Source: Clostridium sp. CAG:169 (GTDB taxonomy: Bacteria > Bacillota > Clostridia > Oscillospirales > Ruminococcaceae). From it: a stretch of DNA of 51,883 bases. Position 1 is the stretch's first letter, and each line of letters starts with the position of its first letter. Positions 7,693 through 16,282 of the stretch are shown here, in pieces. The position numbers were made by a program, and so were the translations under genes. The notes beneath the pieces are model-generated. The model was not told the DNA's origin. It saw only the letters and a list, made by a program, of their open reading frames with translations, and did not search any database. Location: positions 29,610-81,492 of the forward strand of contig FR880304.1 in the NCBI GenBank assembly GCA_000435195.1, read 5' to 3'.

Positions 7693-10413
7693 TTACACCA
7701 GTCCTTTCGCCCTGCGTCCGGCAGTCAGCAGAGTATTGAGCTGCTGAGAAATCTTCCGGATATCGTCGTCGCTTCTGACACTCATTTCCTCGATATTGAT
7801 GAGAGGCTGGTCGCCTGAAACACTGAGAGTAGCACTGCTTACTGCATCCTGAATCATGGAGCGCAGAGAGCTCACACCGACCACAGCTTCATCACCGGCC
7901 TCACCGCCGCCAAGAAGCGTGCCGCCGCTCTGACCGAAGATGGTCGCATCCTTTAAGATCATGCCGCCGGACATCGCCTTCTTATACCAATCCACAGAAA
8001 AGTGTGGTATGGATGGCGGGTTCAGCGAAAAGCTGCCTGTGATGGAGAAATGCGGCAGCTTGATCTTCGGCAGGCTCCAGCTGAAATTGAATACGCTCTT
8101 TAGCTTGTTTACGATGCCGGATACCGTGCTCCAGATGGTATTGAACACATTCGAGATGGTACTCTTGATTCCATTTACGATATTGGACACCGTGCTCTTG
8201 ATCGCATTGAAGCCGTTGCTGATGCCGGATTTCATGGTATTCACCACATTCATGACCGCGCTCTTTATGCCGTTCCAAACGGAAGTGACCACGCTCTTTA
8301 CGGCATTGAAAATCGTAGAGGTCGTAGTCTTGATGGCATTCCATGCGGTGGTGATGACCGTCTTTATGGCATTCACGACAGTTTCAACAGCTGTTTTTAT
8401 CGCGTTCCAAACAGTAGTAACCACGGTCTTTATCACGTTCAGGACGGTTTCGATGATCGTCTTATAGATATTGAAGTAAGTGGTCACTACAGTTTTGATT
8501 GCATTGAATATTGTTTCAAAAAAGCTTTTGATGCCATTCCAGATCGTTGAGATAACCGTCTTTATGGCATTCATCACGGTTTCGACCGTGCTTTTTATCG
8601 TATTCCAAGCTGTGGTAAGAAAACTGCTGATTGCATTTACCACAGTGGTGAAGGTGTTCTTTATTGCCTCCCAGACACTGACGAAGAAGTCCTTGATCGC
8701 CGTCCATACAGTAATGGCGATCTCCTTGACATTTTCCCAGAGGTTGATCCAGAATTCTCTGAAGCCCTCGCAGTTGTTCCACAGGTAGATAAATGCAGCT
8801 ACCAGCAGACCGATGGCCGTAATGATCAGGCCTATCGGATTTGCCGCCATGACAGCATTCAGACCAGCCATCGCCGTCTTTACTCCGGCCATAGCAGTGG
8901 TAACAGTAGGAATAATCGTCATAATGGTACCAACAGCGGATATAACCTTACCGACGATTACAAGTACCGGCCCGATTGCAGCAGCCACGAGCGCAATTTT
9001 CACGATCATCTGCTGCATAGGCTCTCCGAGGTTGTTCCACCATTCGGCGAGGGATTTTAGCTTGTCAGAGAGCTCTTTAAGGACAGGAGCGAGAACTGAC
9101 ATCAGGGAGTTGCCGACCTCTGCACCGGTTTCCTTCAGAGAGTTCATGGTCATCTGGAACTGGTCAATCGGGTCGAGTGTCTCATTGAAGGTGTTCTCGA
9201 CACTGCCTTCAAAATCTCCGAGGAAGCCGGAGAAATCCGACAGGTTGAGCTTTCCGGTCTGCACGGCATTATAAATGGAGGCACCGGCCTTACTTCCGAA
9301 AAGGTCATAGGCCGCCTGCAGCTTTTCTGCATCGTTGCCGCTTCCTTGCATGGTGGTGGAAAATTCCGCAAGCACCTGATCCAGCGTTTTACCGTCTGCC
9401 GTTGCATTCTTCATGGCTGTCTTTAAGCCCATCATGGCGGCAGATGTATCAAGACCTGACATTTCCACCATGCTCATAAAGCCAGCGGCCTGCTGGGCGG
9501 TGAGTCCCATTTCCTTCAACTGCGCGGCATTGGCGGAGAGGGCGTTTGCCAGTGTATCCATATCAATGCCGGTGGCCTGACCGGTGGCATTTAAAGCATC
9601 CAGAAGATTATCCGCCTCGGAAGCGTCCATGCCGAAGGCGTTCATGACGGAGGATACATTGTCGATAGATGTCGAAACATCGGTATCATTGAGCTGGGCA
9701 AACTTGATGAATTTTGCCGAGAGGTCATCCAGCGCCTGCCCGGTCAGGCCGAAACGGGTGTTGACCTCGCCGACAGCAGCACCGGCAGTTTCGAAGTCCG
9801 TCGGTATCTCCGTGGCGAGGTCTTTTACGATCTGGCACATATCCTCCAGCTCATCGCCGGTAGCACCAGTTTTCTGCGCAACGATGTCGAGGCCAGCATC
9901 CACCTCGTTAAAGGCAGCAATGGAGGCAGCACCGATGGCGACAATGGGAGCCGTTACATGCGTCGATAGGCTCGTGCCAACATCAGATATTTTCCCACCG
10001 ACCTCCTGCAGTTTAGAGCCGGTCGCCCGGAGTGTTGCCGTGATAGAAGTATCTGTTTCCCGACACTGCTGTTCGAGGTTTTTGAGCTCGTTTTCGGTCT
10101 CTATGATCTCACGCTGCCATGCATCATATTGCTGCTGGGTGACGGTACCGTTTTTAAGTCCAGCATCCATCTGGTCTTGCACGGACTTCAGCTGTGTGAG
10201 CTTTTCCTTCGTTTCGGAGACTGCCTGTTGTAGGAGCTTCTGTTTCTGTTCGAGCAGCGCGGTATTTGTCGGGTCGAGCTTTAGGAGTTTGTTGACGTCC
10301 TTTAGTTGCGACTGAGTTGATTTGATTTCTTTGTTTACGCCGGAGAGTGCTTTGGAAAGGCCGGTCGTATCGCCGACGATTTCCACGGTTATGCCTTTAA
10401 TTCTGTCAGCCAT
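7693..10413 (-). CDS. Tail tape measure protein
   Basis: 906 aa. Sets tail length and is ejected with the DNA. Residues 1-120 are strongly helical coiled coil (LSKALSGVNKEIKST, LKNLEQQCRETD). About 140-400 form the TP901-type tape measure core (FEPATDFETAG-like region, AAGFMSMVEMSGLDTSAAM). Hydrophobic segments at about 470-550 (KIALVAAAIGPVLVIVGKVI, ANPIGLIITAIGLLVAAFIYLW) are typical membrane-active stretches. About 19 hendecad repeats follow at about 568-772, then a Pro-rich tail. GGAGGTC precedes the ATG. It lies right after the frameshifted chaperone pair, as in lambda. Confidence 0.95.
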   Translation of the reverse strand: MADRIKGITVEIVGDTTGLSKALSGVNKEIKSTQSQLKDVNKLLKLDPTNTALLEQKQKLLQQAVSETKEKLTQLKSVQDQMDAGLKNGTVTQQQYDAWQREIIETENELKNLEQQCRETDTSITATLRATGSKLQEVGGKISDVGTSLSTHVTAPIVAIGAASIAAFNEVDAGLDIVAQKTGATGDELEDMCQIVKDLATEIPTDFETAGAAVGEVNTRFGLTGQALDDLSAKFIKFAQLNDTDVSTSIDNVSSVMNAFGMDASEADNLLDALNATGQATGIDMDTLANALSANAAQLKEMGLTAQQAAGFMSMVEMSGLDTSAAMMGLKTAMKNATADGKTLDQVLAEFSTTMQGSGNDAEKLQAAYDLFGSKAGASIYNAVQTGKLNLSDFSGFLGDFEGSVENTFNETLDPIDQFQMTMNSLKETGAEVGNSLMSVLAPVLKELSDKLKSLAEWWNNLGEPMQQMIVKIALVAAAIGPVLVIVGKVISAVGTIMTIIPTVTTAMAGVKTAMAGLNAVMAANPIGLIITAIGLLVAAFIYLWNNCEGFREFWINLWENVKEIAITVWTAIKDFFVSVWEAIKNTFTTVVNAISSFLTTAWNTIKSTVETVMNAIKTVISTIWNGIKSFFETIFNAIKTVVTTYFNIYKTIIETVLNVIKTVVTTVWNAIKTAVETVVNAIKTVITTAWNAIKTTTSTIFNAVKSVVTSVWNGIKSAVMNVVNTMKSGISNGFNAIKSTVSNIVNGIKSTISNVFNTIWSTVSGIVNKLKSVFNFSWSLPKIKLPHFSITGSFSLNPPSIPHFSVDWYKKAMSGGMILKDATIFGQSGGTLLGGGEAGDEAVVGVSSLRSMIQDAVSSATLSVSGDQPLINIEEMSVRSDDDIRKISQQLNTLLTAGRRAKGLV
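8098..8712 (-). repeat. 33-bp (11-residue) tandem repeat region inside the tape measure gene
   Basis: The tape measure protein contains about 19 consecutive 11-residue units of the form VWNAIKTxVxT (for example VWEAIKNTFTT, AWNTIKSTVET, VVNAIKTVITT, IVNGIKSTISN). This gives a 33-bp coding periodicity. The units are diverged, so this is protein-level helical repetition rather than recent DNA expansion. A position-3 aromatic or hydrophobic residue and a following Ile-Lys pair are the most constant features. Confidence 0.9.
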
Positions 10414-10431
10414 GCGATGACCTCCTTCCTG

Positions 10432-10970
10432 TTAAAATCGATCCATCTGCTCCTGTGTCGCGAGCGCAGGATAGTTGAAATCGTCGTTGCTCATTTCTGC
10501 ATACATGTCATTGACAGTCCCGATAGTGAGCAGGTCGAGCTCCGAGATGGAAAGCCCGATCTGCACACACCGGAGTAAAAAGAGCGGGGTTGTCATTTCC
10601 CGCTCTGTCGGATGATGTTTTTTTTAGATTCCACCTGCTGTTCCACATTGATTCCCCACAGCTCGATGATCTGGGGCAGGATTTCATAGATGGAGAAGGT
10701 GTTGAACTGGTCGAGCCAGTCCTCCGGAGTATCCGGGACATCAGGATTCTGATGCTTTGCCATCAGCCAAGCGATGTTCTCAAAAAGCTCCAGACTGAAA
10801 GTGTCCAGATTGGAGCTTTCTGCGTTGCTTTCATCGATGCCTTTCTGCAGCTCGTTTAAATCCTTGTAAATATCTCTGTGGAACTTATTTCTGTAAAGGC
10901 GAGGAATGGCGGCTGAGGCGCGGAACTGCACCTCTTTGCCGTCAACCTCGATTGTTTTTGTTACTGCCAT
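10432..10970 (-). CDS. Tail assembly chaperone frameshift fusion (gpGT-like)
   Basis: A -1 frameshift near the end of the gpG-like frame joins it to an otherwise startless open frame ending at the TAA at 10432-10434. The -1 extension reads through EMTTPLFLLRCVQIGLSIS and ends ATQEQMDRF, a sequence type well known from the T extension of Firmicutes phage chaperones. The span of 539 nt becomes a multiple of three when one base is read twice, giving about 179 aa. The fusion should bind the tape measure protein encoded immediately downstream and recruit tail tube protein during assembly. This explains the apparent 180-base gap between the short chaperone and the tape measure gene. Confidence 0.88.
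10593..10970 (-). CDS. Tail assembly chaperone, short form (gpG-like)
   Basis: 125 aa, beginning MAVTKTIEVDGKEVQF with RASAAIPRLYRNKFHRD, a pattern typical of phage tail assembly chaperones of Firmicutes. It is made by normal termination at the TGA at 10593, and most ribosomes should produce this form. An AAGGAGG site precedes the ATG. It lies between the major tail protein and tape measure genes, the invariant chaperone position in siphoviruses. Confidence 0.9.
   Translation of the reverse strand: MAVTKTIEVDGKEVQFRASAAIPRLYRNKFHRDIYKDLNELQKGIDESNAESSNLDTFSLELFENIAWLMAKHQNPDVPDTPEDWLDQFNTFSIYEILPQIIELWGINVEQQVESKKNIIRQSGK
10617..10625 (-). promoter_or_regulatory. Programmed -1 ribosomal frameshift slippery site
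   Basis: On the minus strand the codons TCT AAA AAA AAC contain eight A followed by C, so the heptamer A AAA AAC allows tandem -1 slippage of both tRNAs. It sits eight codons before the short-form stop, and the -1 frame is open from here to 10432. No pseudoknot was modelled; a GC-rich stretch (CGACAGAGCGGG) follows. Confidence 0.85.
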
Positions 10971-10981
10971 ATCGCGCCTCC

Positions 10982-11566
10982 TTATTCACCGCTACTTACT
11001 GAAGCACTCGGCTCATATACAGAGCTGTACCAAGCGTCGTAAACAGCACTTGTAGTGTTCGTACCAGTTTTGACCTTCACAATGCCGGAAGGGAGCGGAG
11101 AAGCTGTGATGGAGAGCGTCTCAGTCTGCACCTCGGTAGAGTCCTCCTTGGTGCTGCCGGTGACGGAAGGACGGGTCGCGCTGCAGTAATAAATGCAGTG
11201 ACGGATCTTTCTCTGGTCGCCGGAAAACTCAAAGAGTAGCGCAAAATGCTCCGGCTCTACATCCTTGTTCTCAACAATGACGCCGTTTGCATCCTCAGTC
11301 TCGTGCATGACATCCGTAAGAAAGCTCTCCGGGATCAGCGCCAGTTCAAAGTCGCCGGAATAGCCGTTGTTGTTTGAAACCATGTAATATACGGAGTCGT
11401 CCGCATAGAATGGATCATTATCTCCCTCAGCATCCAGCGAAAGGGATACGGCACCGGGCATTGCTACGGGTGTACCAAAGGTGACAGTGCCGTCAGCGGC
11501 AAGCGTAGCAATGGCGTAGTGGCAGTTTTTAAGGCCGAACTTGACCTTGTTACTCGTGTTAGGCAT
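10982..11566 (-). CDS. Major tail protein (phi13 family tail tube)
   Basis: 194 aa. Polymerises into the tail tube. The N-terminal part VKFGLKNCHYAIAT followed by GTVTFGTPVAMPGAVSLSL and the middle VSNNNGYSGDFELALIPESF are characteristic of the phi13-type major tail protein. The start is set at the ATG at 11566 (MPNTSN) because GGAGGT lies eight bases ahead; an upstream in-frame extension has no ribosome binding site and overlaps the neighbouring gene. The Ser/Thr-rich C-terminus (SSVYEPSASVSSGE) may be a short surface tail. Confidence 0.92.
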   Translation of the reverse strand: MPNTSNKVKFGLKNCHYAIATLAADGTVTFGTPVAMPGAVSLSLDAEGDNDPFYADDSVYYMVSNNNGYSGDFELALIPESFLTDVMHETEDANGVIVENKDVEPEHFALLFEFSGDQRKIRHCIYYCSATRPSVTGSTKEDSTEVQTETLSITASPLPSGIVKVKTGTNTTSAVYDAWYSSVYEPSASVSSGE

Positions 11567-11571
11567 AGTTT

Positions 11572-11898
11572 TTAACCTCCTATGATCTGTGTTTGATATA
11601 AGACCTCGTACAACTTCTCTGACTCGATCCATACCTCAGATTTCTCGTAAGGCAGGTCGTGGGCGATTAAGGTGTCCTCGATCTGGGTTTCTGCTTCCGG
11701 GTCTTTAACGTCCGTGTATAATTCGATGTTCAGTTCATCAATTTTCTTGAACACCGTGTCATCCGCGAACATATTGTCAGAGCCCGGATAAAGAAAAACG
11801 AGGAAGGGTGGGTCTGGTGACTCGCCTTCGGCAAAATGGTCGTAGGCAAACGGCAGACCGGCTTCCTCTAACATGGTGATTACATCGTCGTATGTCAT
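11572..11898 (-). CDS. Phage tail completion/terminator-type protein
   Basis: 108 aa, MTYDDVITMLEEAGLPFAYDHF with PPFLVFLYPGSDNMFADD, a pattern seen in small minor tail proteins that sit between the gp10-like and tail tube genes in Firmicutes siphoviruses. By position it should cap the tail tube or join tail to head. It overlaps the upstream gene by four bases (ATGA). No membrane or signal segment. The exact role is inferred from gene order. Confidence 0.8.
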   Translation of the reverse strand: MTYDDVITMLEEAGLPFAYDHFAEGESPDPPFLVFLYPGSDNMFADDTVFKKIDELNIELYTDVKDPEAETQIEDTLIAHDLPYEKSEVWIESEKLYEVLYQTQIIGG

Positions 11899-12281
11899 GA
11901 TCCACCTCCCAGCTTCTGCTTGATGGTATTGACGAGCTTTTCGTTTCCGCGCTCCTCGGCTGAGGCGATATGAGGCTGTGCCGGAACACGTCCGCCGCCA
12001 CGTTTCACATGCCCATGCTCCAGAAGGTGTGCTAGCTGATAGCGGTTCCTCGAATGCACTACAAGGTCAATGCTCTGTGAATCCTCGTGCATATTCTTGA
12101 CCGACCAGCTTTTCTTGTATTTGCCGGTATCGACCGGAGCGCCTGCCTGAATATCCTTACGGACGGAAGCAGCAGTTTCTTTCACAGCGGCCTTCAGGTC
12201 ATCTGTGGCGAGCTTTGAATATTTTTCGAGCTCCTCCATAATGGCTTCACCCATCTCGTTTATTGATACATTTCTACTCAT
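11895..12281 (-). CDS. HK97 gp10-family neck/tail protein
   Basis: 128 aa. The segment AGAPVDTGKYKKSW is the diagnostic hhxPVDTGxLRxSW motif of the HK97 gp10 family, and YQLAHLLEHGHVKRGGGRVPAQPHI is the second conserved block. The family takes part in head-tail joining and tail completion. It overlaps genes on both sides by four bases (ATGA), so the neck genes form one translationally coupled series. Confidence 0.92.
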   Translation of the reverse strand: MSRNVSINEMGEAIMEELEKYSKLATDDLKAAVKETAASVRKDIQAGAPVDTGKYKKSWSVKNMHEDSQSIDLVVHSRNRYQLAHLLEHGHVKRGGGRVPAQPHIASAEERGNEKLVNTIKQKLGGGS

Positions 12282-12610
12282 GCGTTCTTCTCCAGCTTGC
12301 AGTTGAATTTCAGGCTGTTATGCTTATAGCCCATCGGATTCACATAGGTGATGTTGTAGGTGCGGCCTTCTGCGATGATCCGGTATTTTGTCGATTCCAC
12401 ATCCGCGAGCTCAGAGCAGTAGCGGCAGGTGAAGTCCAGCGATTCCTCCGGATTGATGACTACACCGGAAGATTCGGAACCGGAGCTCGTGCCGACAGTC
12501 GCCCAGCAGGAGAAATAATCTGCCCAGCCGGTTTTGTGGTTTCCGTATTTGTCGACGATGACCGTATTTTTCTGGAAAGTGACGCGCACCCTCATAGCTG
12601 CTATATTCAT
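12278..12610 (-). CDS. Phage head closure protein (head-tail adaptor, SPP1 gp16-like)
   Basis: 110 aa. The N-terminus MRVRVTFQKNT and the segments GWADYFSCWATV and YRIIAEGRTYNITYVNPMG fit the phage head-tail adaptor/head closure family, small beta barrels that seal the connector. AGGAGC precedes the ATG, and the start overlaps the upstream connector stop. Position between connector and gp10-like protein agrees with this role. Confidence 0.88.
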   Translation of the reverse strand: MNIAAMRVRVTFQKNTVIVDKYGNHKTGWADYFSCWATVGTSSGSESSGVVINPEESLDFTCRYCSELADVESTKYRIIAEGRTYNITYVNPMGYKHNSLKFNCKLEKNA

Positions 12611-12942
12611 GAAAACGCTCCTTCCCGTATTGCAAAAAGAAGTGAGCGTAGTGTCATGGTAAGAGCATGGTGGTCGGCTTCCTCCCTGTGCTCAAAGAGA
12701 TAGGCACAGGTATAGAGGATAGCGACCTTCATGGTTTCCCGGATTGCAGACAGCTCCGCTTCCGTATATTCATCAGAAGAAGCAGCATCGGAGTCGATCA
12801 CTTCCCACTGATCATCCGTAAGTCTTGCAATATCAATACATAAGCGAATTGCGGAGGCCAAGAGGATACCGACCGTGGCATCCTCATCCGACGAATCTAC
12901 GCGCAGATAGGCCTTCGCATCTTCAGTTGAAATCAAAGCCAC
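12607..12942 (-). CDS. Head-tail connector protein (gp6-like)
   Basis: 111 aa, mostly helical. The start MALISTEDAKAYLRVDSSDED with TVGILLASAIRLCIDIARL is typical of phage gp6-like connector proteins, which form a ring beneath the portal. The start codon is GTG at 12942, with GGGGAGGTG just ahead. The gene directly follows the capsid gene, and its end overlaps head closure by ATGA. Confidence 0.9.
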   Translation of the reverse strand: MALISTEDAKAYLRVDSSDEDATVGILLASAIRLCIDIARLTDDQWEVIDSDAASSDEYTEAELSAIRETMKVAILYTCAYLFEHREEADHHALTMTLRSLLFAIREGAFS

Positions 12943-12961
12943 GGTCGTTCACCTCCCCGCC

Positions 12962-14197
12962 TTAAGAACCGGAAGTTGCTTTCATGTCAAGAATCTTGAT
13001 GCCTTCGGAAAGGATCAGCTTGCCGTCAACACGCTCCGTGCAGGTAAAGCCGACCTGACCGTTGGTAGCGTAGAGCTCGTTGAGGCACTTGATCGTGCGA
13101 CCGGCTCTATCAGCGATCCAGTAGCAGGAGAAGTCGCCGAATGCGATGGCTCTTGCACCTGCGGCCATTGTAGGTACCTTCGGAGAGGTGTAGAGTGGAT
13201 AGCCAAGCAGTCTATCAGGCTCTCCGGCAGTAAGAGCAGGCTGCCATACATAGACGCCGTTCAGATCCTTGAGCTTTCTGATAGCTGCGACAGTGGCATC
13301 ATTCATGAGGAACTTCGCCTTGCTGCGATACGGTGCCTTGAGAGAGTACACAAGGCTGATCAGCTCATCGGCAGTAATTGCCGTAGCGGAAGCTGCGGTT
13401 ACGCCGGAAGGAGCACCACCAGCGGCAGAAGGAATGAACAGGCCAGTAGGTCTGTCGATAGCCGTCTGGCCGGTCTGCACAGCACCGTTGATGAAGGCAT
13501 CTTCTTCAGCTTCACCGAAGGCGCGACCGAATTCCTCAGAGATGTAGCCTTCGATATCAAAGAAGCTGTCGGAAAGCAGCTCGTCGGACACCTTGATGAG
13601 GTCAGTCAGCTTAAAAGCGTCAATGCTGGTCTGCGCGAAGGTCGGATTGCTCTCGGTGTAGGCACCGTTCTCGGCAGTCCACGCCGCCTGCGTGTGACCA
13701 TTTGCCACAGGGATCTTGCGCTCGTTCTGTGTGGTAATGACCTTGCAGCCGATAGTACGCATGATATTGTTTTCGTTGAGCGCCTGAACAAGGGTGTGCT
13801 CGAATTCAATCGGAACAAGGTATCCGCCGTTTGCATCGGTTCCTTCCTCAAGTACATCGCGGATTGCGGGATTGCCGGGATGACGGATGTTGTCCCAGAA
13901 GGCCTTTTTATAGGCAGCAGAAGCTCTGCCGGGCTTATCTTCCGGTTCATCCTTTACACCGGGCTTTCCGGTGAGCGGAGTAGAAGTCGGTGCGCTCATC
14001 ATCTTGTCGATCTGTTCCTGACGCTGTAGGCGCTCGATATCCTTGGTGAGGTCGGTGACTTCCTTTTCCATCTTGTCGTAGGTTGCGGCATCCTCCGCAG
14101 AAACCATGCCGCCGTTCTGAGAGTGGCTATTAAGAAACGCCTTAGCGGCCTCCCATGCCTTCGCTCTCTTGTCCATGAGTTCCATAATCTGAGTCAT
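12962..14197 (-). CDS. HK97-family major capsid protein
   Basis: 411 aa. Residues about 1-110 form a helical, charged delta/scaffold domain (MDKRAKAWEAAKAFLNSH, KDIERLQRQEQIDKMM), expected to be removed by the upstream protease. From about 120 the HK97 fold begins: EGTDANGGYLVPIEFEHTLVQ, ERKIPVANGHTQAAWTAENGAY-type segments, SDELLSDSFFDIEGYI and LNELYATNGQVGFTCTERVDG are highly characteristic. A GGAGGATTTTTATT spacing leads to the ATG. Neighbours are the ClpP-like protease and the connector, the standard head order. Confidence 0.96.
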   Translation of the reverse strand: MTQIMELMDKRAKAWEAAKAFLNSHSQNGGMVSAEDAATYDKMEKEVTDLTKDIERLQRQEQIDKMMSAPTSTPLTGKPGVKDEPEDKPGRASAAYKKAFWDNIRHPGNPAIRDVLEEGTDANGGYLVPIEFEHTLVQALNENNIMRTIGCKVITTQNERKIPVANGHTQAAWTAENGAYTESNPTFAQTSIDAFKLTDLIKVSDELLSDSFFDIEGYISEEFGRAFGEAEEDAFINGAVQTGQTAIDRPTGLFIPSAAGGAPSGVTAASATAITADELISLVYSLKAPYRSKAKFLMNDATVAAIRKLKDLNGVYVWQPALTAGEPDRLLGYPLYTSPKVPTMAAGARAIAFGDFSCYWIADRAGRTIKCLNELYATNGQVGFTCTERVDGKLILSEGIKILDMKATSGS

Positions 14198-14212
14198 AAT
14201 AAAAATCCTCCT

Positions 14213-14941
14213 TTAATGTGCGAGAAGCGAAAGGCGCTTCTCAAGATCGGTTACTGGTACCATGTGTTTATTTGCTTCCGGCTTCTTCTTGGGAATCAGT
14301 CGGGAAAGCAGCGAATCGGTGACGGCTTTGCGTGAGAAAAGCATCTCCGCGTCAGCCGTATCCTTCGGGACAGATTTTTCTCCATCCCTGAACAGAATCT
14401 CGTCAGCAAAGCCAAGCTTCACGGCTTCCTTGGCGTTCATCCATGTCTCGGCATCCATGAGCTGTGAAATCTTGTGACGGGAGAGCCCGGACTTGATTTC
14501 GTAGGCATTCATAATGGATTCCTTGACTTCGTTTAACATGTCGATGGCCTTCTGCATTTCCTCGGTATCACCGATGGCGATGGTCGCAGGGTTGTGTACC
14601 ATCATCATGGCCACGGGACTCATGCAGACCTTTGTTCCGGCCATAGCGATAACCGATGCCGCCGAAGCAGCAAGAGCATCAATTTTGACCGTCACATCAT
14701 GTGGGTAATCCATCAGCATGTTGTAGATCTGCGCAGCAGCAAAAACATCACCGCCCGGAGAGTTGATCCAGAGGGTGATGTTTCCATCGCCTGCATGCAG
14801 TTCATCACTAAATAGCTTGGGTGTTACTTCGTCGCCGAACCATGTCTCATCGGAGATTTCCCCGTCGAGGTAGAGCGTTCGGTCGGAGCCAAAGCTGTCC
14901 GGCTCCTCGTTTCGCACCCAGTTCCAAAACTTTCTGGTCAT
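14213..14941 (-). CDS. ClpP-like prohead maturation protease
   Basis: 242 aa serine protease that trims the capsid scaffold during prohead maturation. The ClpP-like core shows INSPGGDVFAAAQIY (about 59-73), the nucleophile serine in AASAASVIAMAG (about 90-101), and the histidine in MMVHNPA (about 114-120), giving the Ser-His elements of the catalytic triad; the Asp is expected near the LMDAETWMNAKEA block. It overlaps the portal gene stop by ATGA and precedes the capsid gene. Confidence 0.94.
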   Translation of the reverse strand: MTRKFWNWVRNEEPDSFGSDRTLYLDGEISDETWFGDEVTPKLFSDELHAGDGNITLWINSPGGDVFAAAQIYNMLMDYPHDVTVKIDALAASAASVIAMAGTKVCMSPVAMMMVHNPATIAIGDTEEMQKAIDMLNEVKESIMNAYEIKSGLSRHKISQLMDAETWMNAKEAVKLGFADEILFRDGEKSVPKDTADAEMLFSRKAVTDSLLSRLIPKKKPEANKHMVPVTDLEKRLSLLAH

Positions 14942-16266
14942 AGTGCCTCCTTCTTTCTGAACCGGGTGCGCCCGTTTTCGGGTTCCGGTTCGGTTTGTGT
15001 TTCCTTCGTTTCATCAGCTTCCTCCTGCGTCTGTGCTGAGGCCGCAAAAATACCCGCGTCCTTGAGCTTGGTCATATTGCCATTGATCAGGTACAGGTCG
15101 CCGCCTTCCTCCTCCGGAATACGGTCGAGGTTTTCAAGCTCCCTGATATCGTTAGCGGACATCCAGCCATTTTGGCGTCCGACCGCATAGCCGTTCATGC
15201 GGCTCTGGTAGTCGCCTCTGAGCAGACCGTCCACGTTGAATTTGAAGAAGTAGTTTTTCTTTTCATCCGGAGAGAGCAGGGCTCTCTGCATGGACTGTTC
15301 CCAGCGACATACCCACGGGTCGAGCGTGTATTTCACAAATTCCAGCGACTGTTGCTCGATATTTGAGAAACTCGATTTCTCAAGATCGCCGATCATGTGA
15401 GGCGGGATGCGGAAGATACGTGCGATTTCATTGATCTGGAACTTACGTGTTTCCAAAAACTGCGCCTGTTCCGGTGAGATGGAGATAGGCGTATATTTCA
15501 TGCCTTCCTCCAGCACAGCCACCTTGTTTGCATTAGAGCTGCCGCCGAAAGCAGAGTTCCAGCTTTCTCTTACACGCTCCGGATCTTTTACCACACCGGG
15601 ATGTTCCAAGATACCGCCGGGAGTCGCGCCGTTTGCAAAAAACTTAGCGCCGTATTCTTCGCAGGCTATTGCCATGCCGATGGCATTCTTAGCCATAGCA
15701 ATCGGGCTGTAGCCCACAAGGCCGTCAAAGCCAAGGCCGGGAACATGCAGTACGTCGGACGGCTGGAGCCTTACGCGGCTGCCGTTCATCGTGTGCGCCT
15801 CATCCTGTGATGTTTGGTATTCGTAATAAAGCTCTCCGTTTTCATCACGGTTGACCGTCATACGATTTGGCATCAAAGGATAGAGCGCGACCACTTCACC
15901 TTTGCCGTTCCGAATGATCTGCGCGTAGGCATTTCCCCACAGGAGTAGGTGCGTCATCAATGTTTCCCGGAATACAAAGGATGTCATTTCCGGATTTGGC
16001 TCATCGTGAAGCAGGAAATAGAGCGGATGATTTATCGCTTTTTCCTTGCTGCCGCCTTCGCCGTATCGATAGAGGTGAATCGGCAGTCCTGCAATCGCCT
16101 CGGACAGAATCCTCACGCAGGAGTAGACCGCCGTCATCTGCATGGCGGAGCGCTCCGTTACAGCCTTGCCGGAGGTCGTGCCGCCGAAGAAGAAGCGGTA
16201 GGAGCTTCCGGTTGTTGAATTGGTAGGCTTATCTCTTGAACGAAACAGTCCTGAAAATATGCTCAT
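14938..16266 (-). CDS. HK97-family portal protein
   Basis: 442 aa. Dodecameric DNA entry and exit channel of the capsid. Diagnostic segments are VYSCVRILSEAIAGLPIHLYR, LMTHLLLWGNAYAQIIRN, VLHVPGLGFDGLVGYSPI, and FQINEIARIFRIPPHMIGDLE with SNIEQQSLEFV. The start is placed at the ATG at 16266 (MSIFSGLF), preceded by AGGTGATCAAT; the long upstream extension of this frame merely shadows the terminase gene. The C-terminal tail is rich in Glu/Lys and Gln. It couples to the protease by ATGA. Confidence 0.95.
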   Translation of the reverse strand: MSIFSGLFRSRDKPTNSTTGSSYRFFFGGTTSGKAVTERSAMQMTAVYSCVRILSEAIAGLPIHLYRYGEGGSKEKAINHPLYFLLHDEPNPEMTSFVFRETLMTHLLLWGNAYAQIIRNGKGEVVALYPLMPNRMTVNRDENGELYYEYQTSQDEAHTMNGSRVRLQPSDVLHVPGLGFDGLVGYSPIAMAKNAIGMAIACEEYGAKFFANGATPGGILEHPGVVKDPERVRESWNSAFGGSSNANKVAVLEEGMKYTPISISPEQAQFLETRKFQINEIARIFRIPPHMIGDLEKSSFSNIEQQSLEFVKYTLDPWVCRWEQSMQRALLSPDEKKNYFFKFNVDGLLRGDYQSRMNGYAVGRQNGWMSANDIRELENLDRIPEEEGGDLYLINGNMTKLKDAGIFAASAQTQEEADETKETQTEPEPENGRTRFRKKEAL

Positions 16267-16282
16267 ATTGATCACCTGCCTT

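Noticed and set aside
7940..8788. Possible CRISPR-like or satellite array because of regular 33-base spacing
   Set aside because: The periodicity is the 11-residue coding repeat of the tape measure protein, with no identical repeats and no spacers.
9584..10315. Plus-strand open frame of 243 codons
   Set aside because: Antisense to the tape measure gene; Ser-rich sequence typical of shadow frames.
10508..10741. Minus-strand open frame of 77 codons between chaperone and tape measure
   Set aside because: It runs in a different frame from the -1 extension; the frameshift product explains the interval better.
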